A DNA stretch of 64,000 bases, from positions 479,037-543,036 of the forward strand of contig NZ_CAJRAU010000004.1 of assembly GCF_907165045.1 (NCBI RefSeq). The letters run 5' to 3'. This document shows positions 53,467-60,840 of the stretch, piece after piece. Position 1 is the stretch's first letter. Every line of letters starts with the position of its first letter. The position numbers and the translations under genes were made by a program. This DNA is from Dyadobacter linearis. Its GTDB lineage: Bacteria; Bacteroidota; Bacteroidia; Cytophagales; Spirosomataceae. The notes under the pieces were generated by a model, which was not told where the DNA came from, ran no database searches, and saw only the letters and a program-made list of their open reading frames with translations.

Positions 53467-55233
53467 TTATTTGATCACAAGCTCGAAAGGCATTCTTGCC
53501 TGGGTTCCGCCCATATTCATCAGCTTTTTGTACATCTTCACGTAAGGAGCCAATTCACCGAGATTTTTGGCAGTCACCTTTTCTTCTTCATCGCCCATCA
53601 TCTTCTCAAAAAATTCATCAAAAGGCTTTTTCTTTTCAGGATAGTAACGCACCCGGTAATCGCCTTCTTTCAGTTTCGCGGCTTTTGCAGCTAGTTTGAC
53701 TGCATCGTCAACTCCGCCTAAAACATCGATAAGCCCGTTTTCCTTCGCTTCTACGCCCGACCAAACCCGGCCCTGCGCAAGACTTTTCAATTTTTCAATC
53801 GACATTTTTCTGCCTTCCGCCGCTTTCCTGGTGAAGGTTTCGTAGCCTTCATTTACGCTTCTCTGGATCATTGACTTTTCAAATTCGGTCATTTCGCGCG
53901 TCGCTGTTGGCCAGTCGGCGTGTGGACTTGTACCCACACCGTCGAATGTAATACCCAGCTTGTTGTTCATGAAATCGGTTACATTGAAAACGAGTCCGAA
54001 AATCCCGATAGAGCCTGTAATCGTGTTGGGTTGCGCAACGATCGTATCGCAGCCCATTGCGAGATAATAGCCTCCTGAGGCGGCTACGTCGGACATTGAT
54101 GCGATTACGGGCTTCTTTTTCGCGGTCAGTTTAATCTCCCTCCACATGACGTCCGAAGCCAATGCACTTCCGCCCGGAGAATTAATGCGGATCACAACAG
54201 CCTTGATCTTATCGTTTTCCCTTATTTCTTTCAGTTCTTTTACAAATTTCTCGGAACCAATACTTTCGTCGCCGCCTTTACCGGAGGTAATCTCACCTTC
54301 GGCCACCAATACACCGATCCGTTTGTTGAAATCACCTTCGTCTCCTTTTGAAGGACCTTTTAAGTATTTGTTTACCCCAACAAAAGAGATATCCTTTTTC
54401 TCTTCCACTTTCAGCTCTTTCTTGATATAAGAATCAAGTTCATCCTGGTAGCCCAGATTGGTGATGAATTTATATTGTAATGCTGATTTTGGATTTTCAA
54501 TCGCCAGGGAGTCGGCCAGATTCTTCAACTGTCCAACCGAAATGCCACGGGAGGCAGAGATGTTTTTCAGGAAATTATCATTGATCGCGGTGATAAGTTC
54601 GATCGACTGCTTTTTGCTCGCCTCGCTCATATCCTGGCGGGAAAACATTTCAATGGCGCTTTTAAATTCTCCTACCCTGAAAACCAGCGGTTTAATTTCC
54701 AGTTTGTCAAATGTTCCCTTGAAGAAACTATATTCGGCAGACAAACCATTCCATTCAATACCGCCCACCGGGTTAAGGTATATTTTATCTGAAACCGATG
54801 CCAGATAGTAGCCTTTTTCCGAGTAAGATTCGCCGTAAGTGACGATGAATTTCTTTGATTTCTTAAATTCATTCAGCTGCTTTCTGATCTCTTCCAAAGT
54901 AGCCCAGCCAGCCTGTGGATTTTCTGTTTTAAGATAAATACCCTTGATCTTGTCGTCAGACTGTGCACTTTTTAAAGCCGCGATAATGTCTTTCAAGCCC
55001 ACTACATCTTCATTCCCGCTAAACATCCCGCCGAAATCAGAGAAGGGATTTTCAACGCCTACTTCTGCAATAGGCTGATTCAGATCGAGTTTGAGGACGG
55101 ATTTTTCGTTGATCGTCACTTCATCATCAGAAGAGAACATCGAACCAATTCCGACTAAAATGAAGAAAGAGAGGAAGAGAAACAAGATGATGCCGACAAA
55201 AGTAGCGAGCACATATTTGAGGAATTGCAACAT
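53467..55233 (-). CDS. sppA: Signal peptide peptidase SppA, 67-kDa type
   Basis: A 588-residue membrane-anchored serine protease with duplicated S49 halves. The N-terminal anchor is YVLATFVGIILFLFLSFFIL (residues 6-27). The general-base Lys is in VFRVGEFKSAIEMFSR, and the nucleophile Ser is in SDVAASGGYYLAMG of the second half. The PGGSALASD string is also present. It degrades remnant signal peptides in the periplasmic leaflet. It has the length and split active site of the E. coli type rather than the short archaeal form. Confidence 0.93.
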   Translation of the reverse strand: MLQFLKYVLATFVGIILFLFLSFFILVGIGSMFSSDDEVTINEKSVLKLDLNQPIAEVGVENPFSDFGGMFSGNEDVVGLKDIIAALKSAQSDDKIKGIYLKTENPQAGWATLEEIRKQLNEFKKSKKFIVTYGESYSEKGYYLASVSDKIYLNPVGGIEWNGLSAEYSFFKGTFDKLEIKPLVFRVGEFKSAIEMFSRQDMSEASKKQSIELITAINDNFLKNISASRGISVGQLKNLADSLAIENPKSALQYKFITNLGYQDELDSYIKKELKVEEKKDISFVGVNKYLKGPSKGDEGDFNKRIGVLVAEGEITSGKGGDESIGSEKFVKELKEIRENDKIKAVVIRINSPGGSALASDVMWREIKLTAKKKPVIASMSDVAASGGYYLAMGCDTIVAQPNTITGSIGIFGLVFNVTDFMNNKLGITFDGVGTSPHADWPTATREMTEFEKSMIQRSVNEGYETFTRKAAEGRKMSIEKLKSLAQGRVWSGVEAKENGLIDVLGGVDDAVKLAAKAAKLKEGDYRVRYYPEKKKPFDEFFEKMMGDEEEKVTAKNLGELAPYVKMYKKLMNMGGTQARMPFELVIK

Positions 55234-55429
55234 TTTATATTAACGATATAAAGTTTTCTTTTAAAGCTACGTAATGAACAAAATTACGGATTAAATGTCC
55301 CGCATTCCCGGAGAAATATTGTCAAATGGTGAATCGCGCCTTTAAATGGTTTAGAAATACTACATTTTTTAGCGGCGGGCTTCACGTTTAAGATTGGCGG
55401 ATTCTGTATTTTTGAAAAAAAACGGTGTA

Positions 55430-55936
55430 ATGAAAAAAATGCTCATTCTGGTGCGGCATGCGACCGCGGAAGACCAAAGTTTCAGGGTCAAAGATTTTGA
55501 CAGAAATCTTAACAATAGAGGTCTTGCGGAATCAGAGGTGATGGGCAAATGGCTTGCCGAAGCAAATGTAAAGCCGGATATTTTCATTTCCAGCCCCGCT
55601 GCCCGCGCTTTCAAAACGGCAGAAATTTTTGCGAAACAGCTCGGGGTAAATTCGGCGTCTATTAATTCCAAACCAGAGATTTACGACGGCGGGCCGAGAG
55701 CATATTTAAGCGCGATCAATTCGGTTTCGGAGGATTTTTCAAACCTTATTCTGTTTGGCCATAATCCTGATATCACTTATTTTGCCGAATATCTTTCCGG
55801 TGGTAATATTGGATCAATGAAAAAAGGCGGCGTGGCATTTATTGAATTTGAAAATCAGAAATGGGAAGAAATATCTGCTAAAACGGGAAACTTGGTGCTT
55901 TATAAAACGCCGAAGCAGATAGGAGGAGTAGAATAA
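55430..55936 (+). CDS. sixA: SixA-type phosphohistidine phosphatase
   Basis: A 168-residue histidine phosphatase. The start at 55430 (MKKMLILVRHATAE) is natural for the family; the frame from 55394 adds 12 residues. The RHG motif is LVRHATAEDQ, with Arg and His near residues 9-10. The second Arg is in ISSPAARAFKTAEIF and the second His in LFGHNPDITYFAEYL. SixA removes phosphate from phosphohistidine, for example on HPt proteins or the PTS. It is followed by a small membrane gene after 1 base. Confidence 0.88.
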   Translation: MKKMLILVRHATAEDQSFRVKDFDRNLNNRGLAESEVMGKWLAEANVKPDIFISSPAARAFKTAEIFAKQLGVNSASINSKPEIYDGGPRAYLSAINSVSEDFSNLILFGHNPDITYFAEYLSGGNIGSMKKGGVAFIEFENQKWEEISAKTGNLVLYKTPKQIGGVE

Positions 55937-55937
55937 A

Positions 55938-56141
55938 ATGGAAAAACCAAATAAGAACAGGCGCATATTCGTCATCGTTTTCATTCTTTTCGTGTCGCTG
56001 TTTGCGTACATATCTTACGATATGTCGAGCCGCACGACGGCTCCCTGGAACAAGCCGAAACAGCTCAACCGCGCATTGCCCGGTGCCTCGCCCGATTCAG
56101 ATTCTCTGAAACTGGATTCGCTGCTTAAAGAAGTAGAATAG
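55938..56141 (+). CDS. Small single-pass membrane protein
   Basis: A 67-residue protein, one base after the sixA stop and so translationally linked to it. It has one N-terminal helix (IFVIVFILFVSLFAYIS, about residues 10-27) with a basic KPNKNRR lead, giving an N-in topology. A polar tail ends in DSDSLKLDSLLKEVE. It resembles the short unnamed membrane proteins found next to sixA or xerD in Cytophagales. Its role is unknown. Confidence 0.65.
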   Translation: MEKPNKNRRIFVIVFILFVSLFAYISYDMSSRTTAPWNKPKQLNRALPGASPDSDSLKLDSLLKEVE

Positions 56142-56147
56142 CGTTTT

Positions 56148-57044
56148 TCAGGCGCGTGGGTGAAATTCGGTGATGATCTGTTTGAGATAGTCCCTGTCCA
56201 AATGGGTATAAATCTCTGTCGTGGTGATCGACTCGTGACCCAGCATTTCCTGAACTGCACGCAAACTAGCGCCGCCCTCAATCAAATGCGTCGCAAAGGA
56301 ATGCCTGAAAGTATGCGGGCTAACGGTTTTAGTGATCCCCGCCTTTTCTGCAATATCCTTAATCATAATAAAGATCATCACGCGCGATAATTGTCCGCCG
56401 CGTCGATTCAGGAAAACAATATCCTCGCTATCCTTCGCTGGCGCAATTTCTTTCCGTACGTGATCGAGATACAGCTGCGTGTATTTAATCGCTTCTTTCC
56501 CAATCGGAACCAACCTTACTTTGTCCCCTTTTCCCAAAATCCTCAAAAAGCCAATATCGAAGTAGCAGTGGGTTAATAATAAGCCAGTTAGCTCCGAAAC
56601 GCGAAGCCCCGAGCTGTATAATACTTCAATGATCGCCCGGTTCCGCGTTCCTTCGGGTGTTGAATGGTCAATAGCACCGAGCATCGATTCTATTTCTTCG
56701 TACGAAAGTACGTCAGGCAGTTTTCTGGGTAGGCGGGGCGATTCGAGCAGTTCTGTCGGATCTTCTGAAATTTCGTTTTCGAGCAATAAATATTTAAAAA
56801 AAGCTTTGATGCCCGAAAGCATGCGCGCCTGGGAATGCGCGGCGAGTCCCAATTCGGCCAGGTATCTCAGAAATGCAGTCAGGTGAACTTCTTCAATGCG
56901 GGCCGGCGGCAGGTCGATTTTGGCAAGTGTCAAAAACTCTTCCAGCTTCTCCACATCGCGCACGTAAGCATCGACGGAATTGCCGGATAGTGAGCGTTCG
57001 AGGCGCAGATAGTTTTTAAAATGTTTAATGTAGCTTTGCCACAT
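56148..57044 (-). CDS. xerD: Tyrosine recombinase XerD
   Basis: A 298-residue site-specific recombinase that resolves chromosome dimers. The start at 57044 (MWQSYIKHFKNYLRLE) avoids overlap with aroQ and fits the family. The N-terminal SAM-like domain is followed by the catalytic core: Arg in SSGLRVSELTGL, Lys in GKGDKVRLVPIGK, HTFRHSFATHL and LGHESITTTEIYTH, with the nucleophile Tyr. It is of core-genome length and lacks phage or integron neighbours, so it is not a mobile-element integrase. It is divergent from aroQ by 32 bases. Confidence 0.9.
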   Translation of the reverse strand: MWQSYIKHFKNYLRLERSLSGNSVDAYVRDVEKLEEFLTLAKIDLPPARIEEVHLTAFLRYLAELGLAAHSQARMLSGIKAFFKYLLLENEISEDPTELLESPRLPRKLPDVLSYEEIESMLGAIDHSTPEGTRNRAIIEVLYSSGLRVSELTGLLLTHCYFDIGFLRILGKGDKVRLVPIGKEAIKYTQLYLDHVRKEIAPAKDSEDIVFLNRRGGQLSRVMIFIMIKDIAEKAGITKTVSPHTFRHSFATHLIEGGASLRAVQEMLGHESITTTEIYTHLDRDYLKQIITEFHPRA

Positions 57045-57076
57045 AGCAAGGAAGAAAATAAAATCTGCACGAATCA

Positions 57077-57496
57077 ATGAAAAAGATATTGATCCTGAAT
57101 GGTCCTAATTTAAATCTTTTGGGCAAGCGCGAGCCAACTGTTTATGGTAACCAGTCATTTGAGGATTACTTAGAAACTTTGAAAAACACCTTTTCTGATA
57201 CAGAGATCCACTATTTTCAATCCAATCACGAAGGTGCGTTAATTGATAAAATTCACGAAGTCGGTTTTACATTCGATGGTATTATTATCAACGCCGGCGG
57301 ACTAACTCACACTTCCATCGCCCTGGCCGACGCACTTTCAGCGGTTACAACACCAGCCGTAGAAGTACACATTTCAAACATCCACGCCCGCGAATCTTTC
57401 CGTCACCACAGTTACCTCACTTCGCGCTGCAAGGGGATGATCTGCGGACTGGGGTTGAAGGGTTATGAACTTGCGGTTAGGTATTTTAATGATTGA
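57077..57496 (+). CDS. aroQ: 3-dehydroquinate dehydratase, type II
   Basis: A 139-residue shikimate-pathway enzyme converting 3-dehydroquinate to 3-dehydroshikimate. The family hallmarks are all present: ILILNGPNLNLLGKREPTVYG with the active-site Arg and Tyr, FQSNHEGALIDKIHE, IIINAGGLTHTSIALADAL and VEVHISNIHARESFRHHSY with the catalytic His. It ends with the residues Asn-Asp and a TGA codon that is the first base triplet of a 21-bp perfect inverted repeat. Confidence 0.95.
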   Translation: MKKILILNGPNLNLLGKREPTVYGNQSFEDYLETLKNTFSDTEIHYFQSNHEGALIDKIHEVGFTFDGIIINAGGLTHTSIALADALSAVTTPAVEVHISNIHARESFRHHSYLTSRCKGMICGLGLKGYELAVRYFND

Positions 57497-57551
57497 ATGA
57501 TTGAATGACTGAATGATTGAATGTATTTTTATTCAGTCATTCAATCATTCA
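57488..57551. repeat. Hairpin built from 8-bp tandem repeats after aroQ
   Basis: The unit AATGATTG is repeated about 4.5 times (57488-57523), with one copy reading AATGACTG. It is answered by its reverse complement at 57531-57551. TGAATGATTGAATGACTGAA(T) at 57494-57514 is a 21-bp perfect match to 57531-57551. The stem starts at the aroQ TGA codon and ends 3 bases before the stop of the convergent M14 gene. It could work as a terminator for both, although no clean T tract follows. Confidence 0.85.
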
Positions 57552-57554
57552 AAA

Positions 57555-60044
57555 TTACCTAAACACCGCATTCGCAAACAGTATCTTCCCCTGATAAAGC
57601 ATTGCGCGGAAAATGGGATCGTCCATCATGTAAATGACCTGGCCGCGGCCCATTTCCTGGGTGCCGAGAATGAGTGTATTTTTTAACTTTCCAGCCATTT
57701 TATTTCCTACAAAACCGGCTTTGTAGCTTGTTTCAGTCAGGTAACCGACATTCCAACCGTCTCTCAGGTATTCTCGCTCATACGCGTCCCTAACCAGTGT
57801 GACGTATTCCTTACCACAACCGAACGAAAGCGGGTGTGTTTCGTCCATTGTGAGCTGAAACATGCTGCCAGGTGATGAATCGCTTGCGTCTTCGCGTTCC
57901 TGGTCGCCATATTTTTTAAAGAAGTCGGCATCCTTCTTTTTCTCTGAATACTTTTTGGTCAGGTTAAAGCCGGGTTTATTTAAAAATGCATCCGTCGCGC
58001 TTTCCATCGCGATTAGTTTACCGCCGGCTTTAATCCAATTCTGCAATGCTTCCAGCTGCTTTTCCCCGATTATATCTCCATATTTCCCGTCCGGCAATAT
58101 CAGTACGTCAATTTCACTCCACGGCAAGGAAAGCAGTTTGGTAGCATTTACGATCGTAACCGGATATTTGATCTGCTGCTCGAAATAATGCCAGACAGCC
58201 CCGAAAGATGTAGGAGAAATGCCCTCGCCGCTCACTGCAACCACTTTGGGCGCGTTAATCGAAGGAACGTGATCATCGCCAAAGTCTGCGCCGGAAGTGA
58301 CCATACCCGTTTTTACAGGAGTAAGTTTTACAAAATGCTTTTCTGCGATCGCAGTTACCTGCTTATCGAAATCGGCTCGCTCATTTCCTTTTTTAGTGAT
58401 GATAAGCGTGCCGGAATTGAAAGAAATTTTGTCTATTTCGAATGGGATATTTGAAGTTTTAACTAAGAAGCCATTTTTCAAAAGCTCAGATAAAAACACG
58501 GCGTCTTCCACTTCCGACCATCGTGCTATATAAGCATACACAGGATAATTCGGAACTGTATTTCGAATAGTCTCAGTCTTGTAAGTTGAAGGTACCAGCT
58601 TCTCTTTCAGTCCATAAGCCTTTAAACCAAAAATATAGGAAAGACCCCAGCTCGTCACATCGTAAGTCACCGAATCTTCCAGAACAGGCTTTGGTTCAAA
58701 CAGGATCCTCAGCAGGTTGGACTTGGGTTGATAGGCGCTGATCACCAAATCGCTGCTTTCGATCTTGACCGATTCCTCTGTGATTCCAGTCATTTCCGTG
58801 CCCTTCGCATTGATCGCTTTTCCGGCAGTACCGTACAAAATTCCCTGCTTATCAAGCCAGCTTCCAAACGACCTGATCCGCTCTTCCTGACCCTTTGTTT
58901 TGATCACATAACTTTTAAAATTACCTGCCGGAGCCTTCGCAGCATTGTCGTGATATTTAATGAATTCGGAAACAATCTTCTCTTTTTGAGACAGAACTGC
59001 CTCTAATGTCGCCAAACTGGTCGCGTAATGGTGCGAAATGCGGCTTTTGAGGGTAAGTGTGTCATGCTCTTCTTTGCGCTCGATTCCGAGACCCGCACGA
59101 CCGCCGCCGCCCTGTTCATAAGTGACGCCCACAGCTCCGTTTACAGTTGGCCACGTGTCGCCGTAACTTGGGTAAAAGAGGTCGTAATTGTATTTGGTGA
59201 AATATGCCCAATTGTTTTTATCAAAATACTTTCTGCAATACTCTCCGATAATATCATTGAACTGACGCTGCCAGGCGGTAAAATCTTTGTGAAACGGCTT
59301 GGCCGCAGGAGGGAAGTAGTAACTTCTTGAACTCCCCATTTCATGGAAATCGGCATGGAAATGTGGCATCCATTGGTTGTACAATACAATCCGCTCCTGG
59401 GTTTCTTTTTGCGTTTGCCACGCCCAGTCGCGGTTGAGGTCAAACAGATAGTGGTTGAACCTGCCGCCTGGCCAGGGCTCATCGTGCTCCAATGCAAATG
59501 GCGTCACATCGGGAACTGCATTTTGTACCCTGTTATACCACTGCGTATATCGCTCATATCCGTCCGGATTGATGCAGGGATCGATCATGATCACCATATT
59601 TTTCAGGAAATCTTGTGTGAGCGTATTTTGCTTGTTGAGTAGCTCATACAAAACCTGCATACTCGTGTTGGCCGAAACGGACTCATTTCCGTGCACATTA
59701 TAGCTCAGCCAAACGATCGGAGGCACGCTCGCATCCGGTTTACCCTCCATCAGACCGATGCTCTTCAGGTGATTCTGCCGAATGGATTCCAGCTTGCCCA
59801 TATTATCAGGCGAAGAAATGAATGCGATCATCAGCGGACGGCCTTCATTGCTGGATCCATATTGGATTAGCTTCACACGATCCTGATTCTGGGATTGGAG
59901 CAAGGTGAAATATTGGAGTATCTGACTATGAAAGGCGAATTTGGAGCCGAGAGGAAATCCTAAGTGTTGTTCAGGCGTTGTATTTTGAGCAAAAATGGGA
60001 TTCAGAGAAAGGAGTAGCAGAAAAAAGCGGATAATTTTTAGCAT
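57555..60044 (-). CDS. M14 zinc carboxypeptidase, secreted
   Basis: An 829-residue exported metallopeptidase. The signal peptide is KIIRFFLLLLSLNPIFAQ. The M14 domain has zinc ligands His and Glu in WLSYNVHGNESVSAN, and the third His near HFHADFHEMGSS. The catalytic Glu lies in GVTYEQGGGGRAG. After about residue 380 a large C-terminal part follows, including a GATase-like fold (IDVLILPDGKYGDIIGEKQL, then WIKAGGKLIAMESATD). It probably digests peptides outside the inner membrane. Length and two-part design match Bacteroidota M14 proteins. Confidence 0.88.
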   Translation of the reverse strand: MLKIIRFFLLLLSLNPIFAQNTTPEQHLGFPLGSKFAFHSQILQYFTLLQSQNQDRVKLIQYGSSNEGRPLMIAFISSPDNMGKLESIRQNHLKSIGLMEGKPDASVPPIVWLSYNVHGNESVSANTSMQVLYELLNKQNTLTQDFLKNMVIMIDPCINPDGYERYTQWYNRVQNAVPDVTPFALEHDEPWPGGRFNHYLFDLNRDWAWQTQKETQERIVLYNQWMPHFHADFHEMGSSRSYYFPPAAKPFHKDFTAWQRQFNDIIGEYCRKYFDKNNWAYFTKYNYDLFYPSYGDTWPTVNGAVGVTYEQGGGGRAGLGIERKEEHDTLTLKSRISHHYATSLATLEAVLSQKEKIVSEFIKYHDNAAKAPAGNFKSYVIKTKGQEERIRSFGSWLDKQGILYGTAGKAINAKGTEMTGITEESVKIESSDLVISAYQPKSNLLRILFEPKPVLEDSVTYDVTSWGLSYIFGLKAYGLKEKLVPSTYKTETIRNTVPNYPVYAYIARWSEVEDAVFLSELLKNGFLVKTSNIPFEIDKISFNSGTLIITKKGNERADFDKQVTAIAEKHFVKLTPVKTGMVTSGADFGDDHVPSINAPKVVAVSGEGISPTSFGAVWHYFEQQIKYPVTIVNATKLLSLPWSEIDVLILPDGKYGDIIGEKQLEALQNWIKAGGKLIAMESATDAFLNKPGFNLTKKYSEKKKDADFFKKYGDQEREDASDSSPGSMFQLTMDETHPLSFGCGKEYVTLVRDAYEREYLRDGWNVGYLTETSYKAGFVGNKMAGKLKNTLILGTQEMGRGQVIYMMDDPIFRAMLYQGKILFANAVFR

Positions 60045-60195
60045 AAGCAGTAAATAAGTGAAGAATGCTCAACCCAAATTTAGAAAGTTACCCGAATTTA
60101 ATGTTATCGCCACAGCGCAGAAAAAAAACTTTCACTTTGAAGCATCTGAGAATGAATGGATAAGAAAATAAGTCAATTTTATTTCGCTTCCACAG

Positions 60196-60226
60196 TTGCA
60201 ATTTCAAAATCGACCGTGCATCTTTG
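60196..60226 (+). promoter_or_regulatory. Promoter of tRNA-Glu
   Basis: TTG at 60196-60198 and CATCTTTG at 60219-60226 are 20 bases apart. The -7 box differs from TAnnTTTG only at its first base. The tRNA begins 75 bases downstream. Confidence 0.55.
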
Positions 60227-60300
60227 CACCACGTTTTCGGAAAAGGGAAGCGCAAAAGTGAAAGAAAGTGTGAAATAACGCGCGAAGTAGGAGACCAGTC

Positions 60301-60372
60301 GGCCCATTCGTCTAGCGGTTAGGACACGACCCTTTCACGGTTGAAACAGGGGTTCGATTCCCCTATGGGTCA
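60301..60372 (+). tRNA. tRNA-Glu (anticodon TTC)
   Basis: A complete cloverleaf. The acceptor stem GGCCCAT pairs with ATGGGTC, with one G-T pair. The D-arm is GTCTAGCGGTTAGGAC. The anticodon stem CGACC/GGTTG encloses CTTTCAC, giving anticodon TTC. The T-arm is AGGGGTTCGATTCCCCT and the discriminator base is A. CCA is not encoded. A terminator follows 36 bases later, so it is a single-gene transcript. Confidence 0.96.
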
Positions 60373-60407
60373 CAAACCGTGCAAAAAGGCACTTTCAATC
60401 ATTACAA

Positions 60408-60437
60408 AAACCGTCCTGTCTCAGGGCGGTTTTTTTG
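60408..60437 (+). terminator. Rho-independent terminator after tRNA-Glu
   Basis: AACCG-CCTG pairs with CAGG-CGGTT around a TCT loop, with one G-T pair, and is followed by seven T residues. Confidence 0.88.
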
Positions 60438-60757
60438 TTTATACTCTCTCCTAAGCCTCTTCGATGCTATCAAATAATTTCGATAATAAAATTCGATAAC
60501 TCGCTTCAAATCAGATGCAAAATAGGCTCCCGCTCTTCACTTAGTCGGGCTAGTTTAGCATCGGATTTTCCTCTGGAAGACCTCTTTTTCATTCTTAATT
60601 TACCTTTTAAAAAGTGTACAATACCAATAAATAAGGATTTGCCGCTGCATTCGCTGGTTTTTCCCTATTTCCAAACTTGGCTCGTTACAAATGTGCGAAA
60701 ACGTTTACAGGACAATTTTATTCTATCCTTGAAGGAAATATTTATATAGGTTTGTAG
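60438..60757. other. Intergenic stretch, nothing recognised
   Basis: About 320 AT-rich bases between the tRNA terminator and the promoter of the secreted repeat protein. An open frame of 104 codons exists on the plus strand, but its product has no recognisable domain or coding-like composition. I see no RNA structure or repeat. Confidence 0.6.
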
Positions 60758-60765
60758 TATATTTG
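60758..60765 (+). promoter_or_regulatory. Candidate -7 element of the secreted repeat protein
   Basis: TATATTTG matches TAnnTTTG exactly and lies 75 bases before the ATG. The nearest TTG upstream (60729-60731) is 26 bases away, longer than the usual 19-21, so the -33 element is uncertain. Confidence 0.4.
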
Positions 60766-60840
60766 ATTCACGTGATAGAATAAATTGACGAATAACCATA
60801 AACAAATGCACATTTTAATGCTCACTAATTTTTACTATCT

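Noticed and set aside
56148..57044. Phage or integron integrase
   Set aside because: Length and motifs match housekeeping XerD, the neighbours are core genes, and no attachment site or phage gene is visible.
60301..60372. tRNA-Glu as an attachment site for an island
   Set aside because: No integrase and no direct repeat of the tRNA 3' end was seen in the following 3.6 kb; the insertion sequence at the right edge is of the IS3 type and does not use tRNA sites.
60435..60749. Open frame of 104 codons on the plus strand after tRNA-Glu
   Set aside because: It begins inside the T tract of the tRNA terminator, has no recognisable domain and its composition is that of AT-rich spacer.
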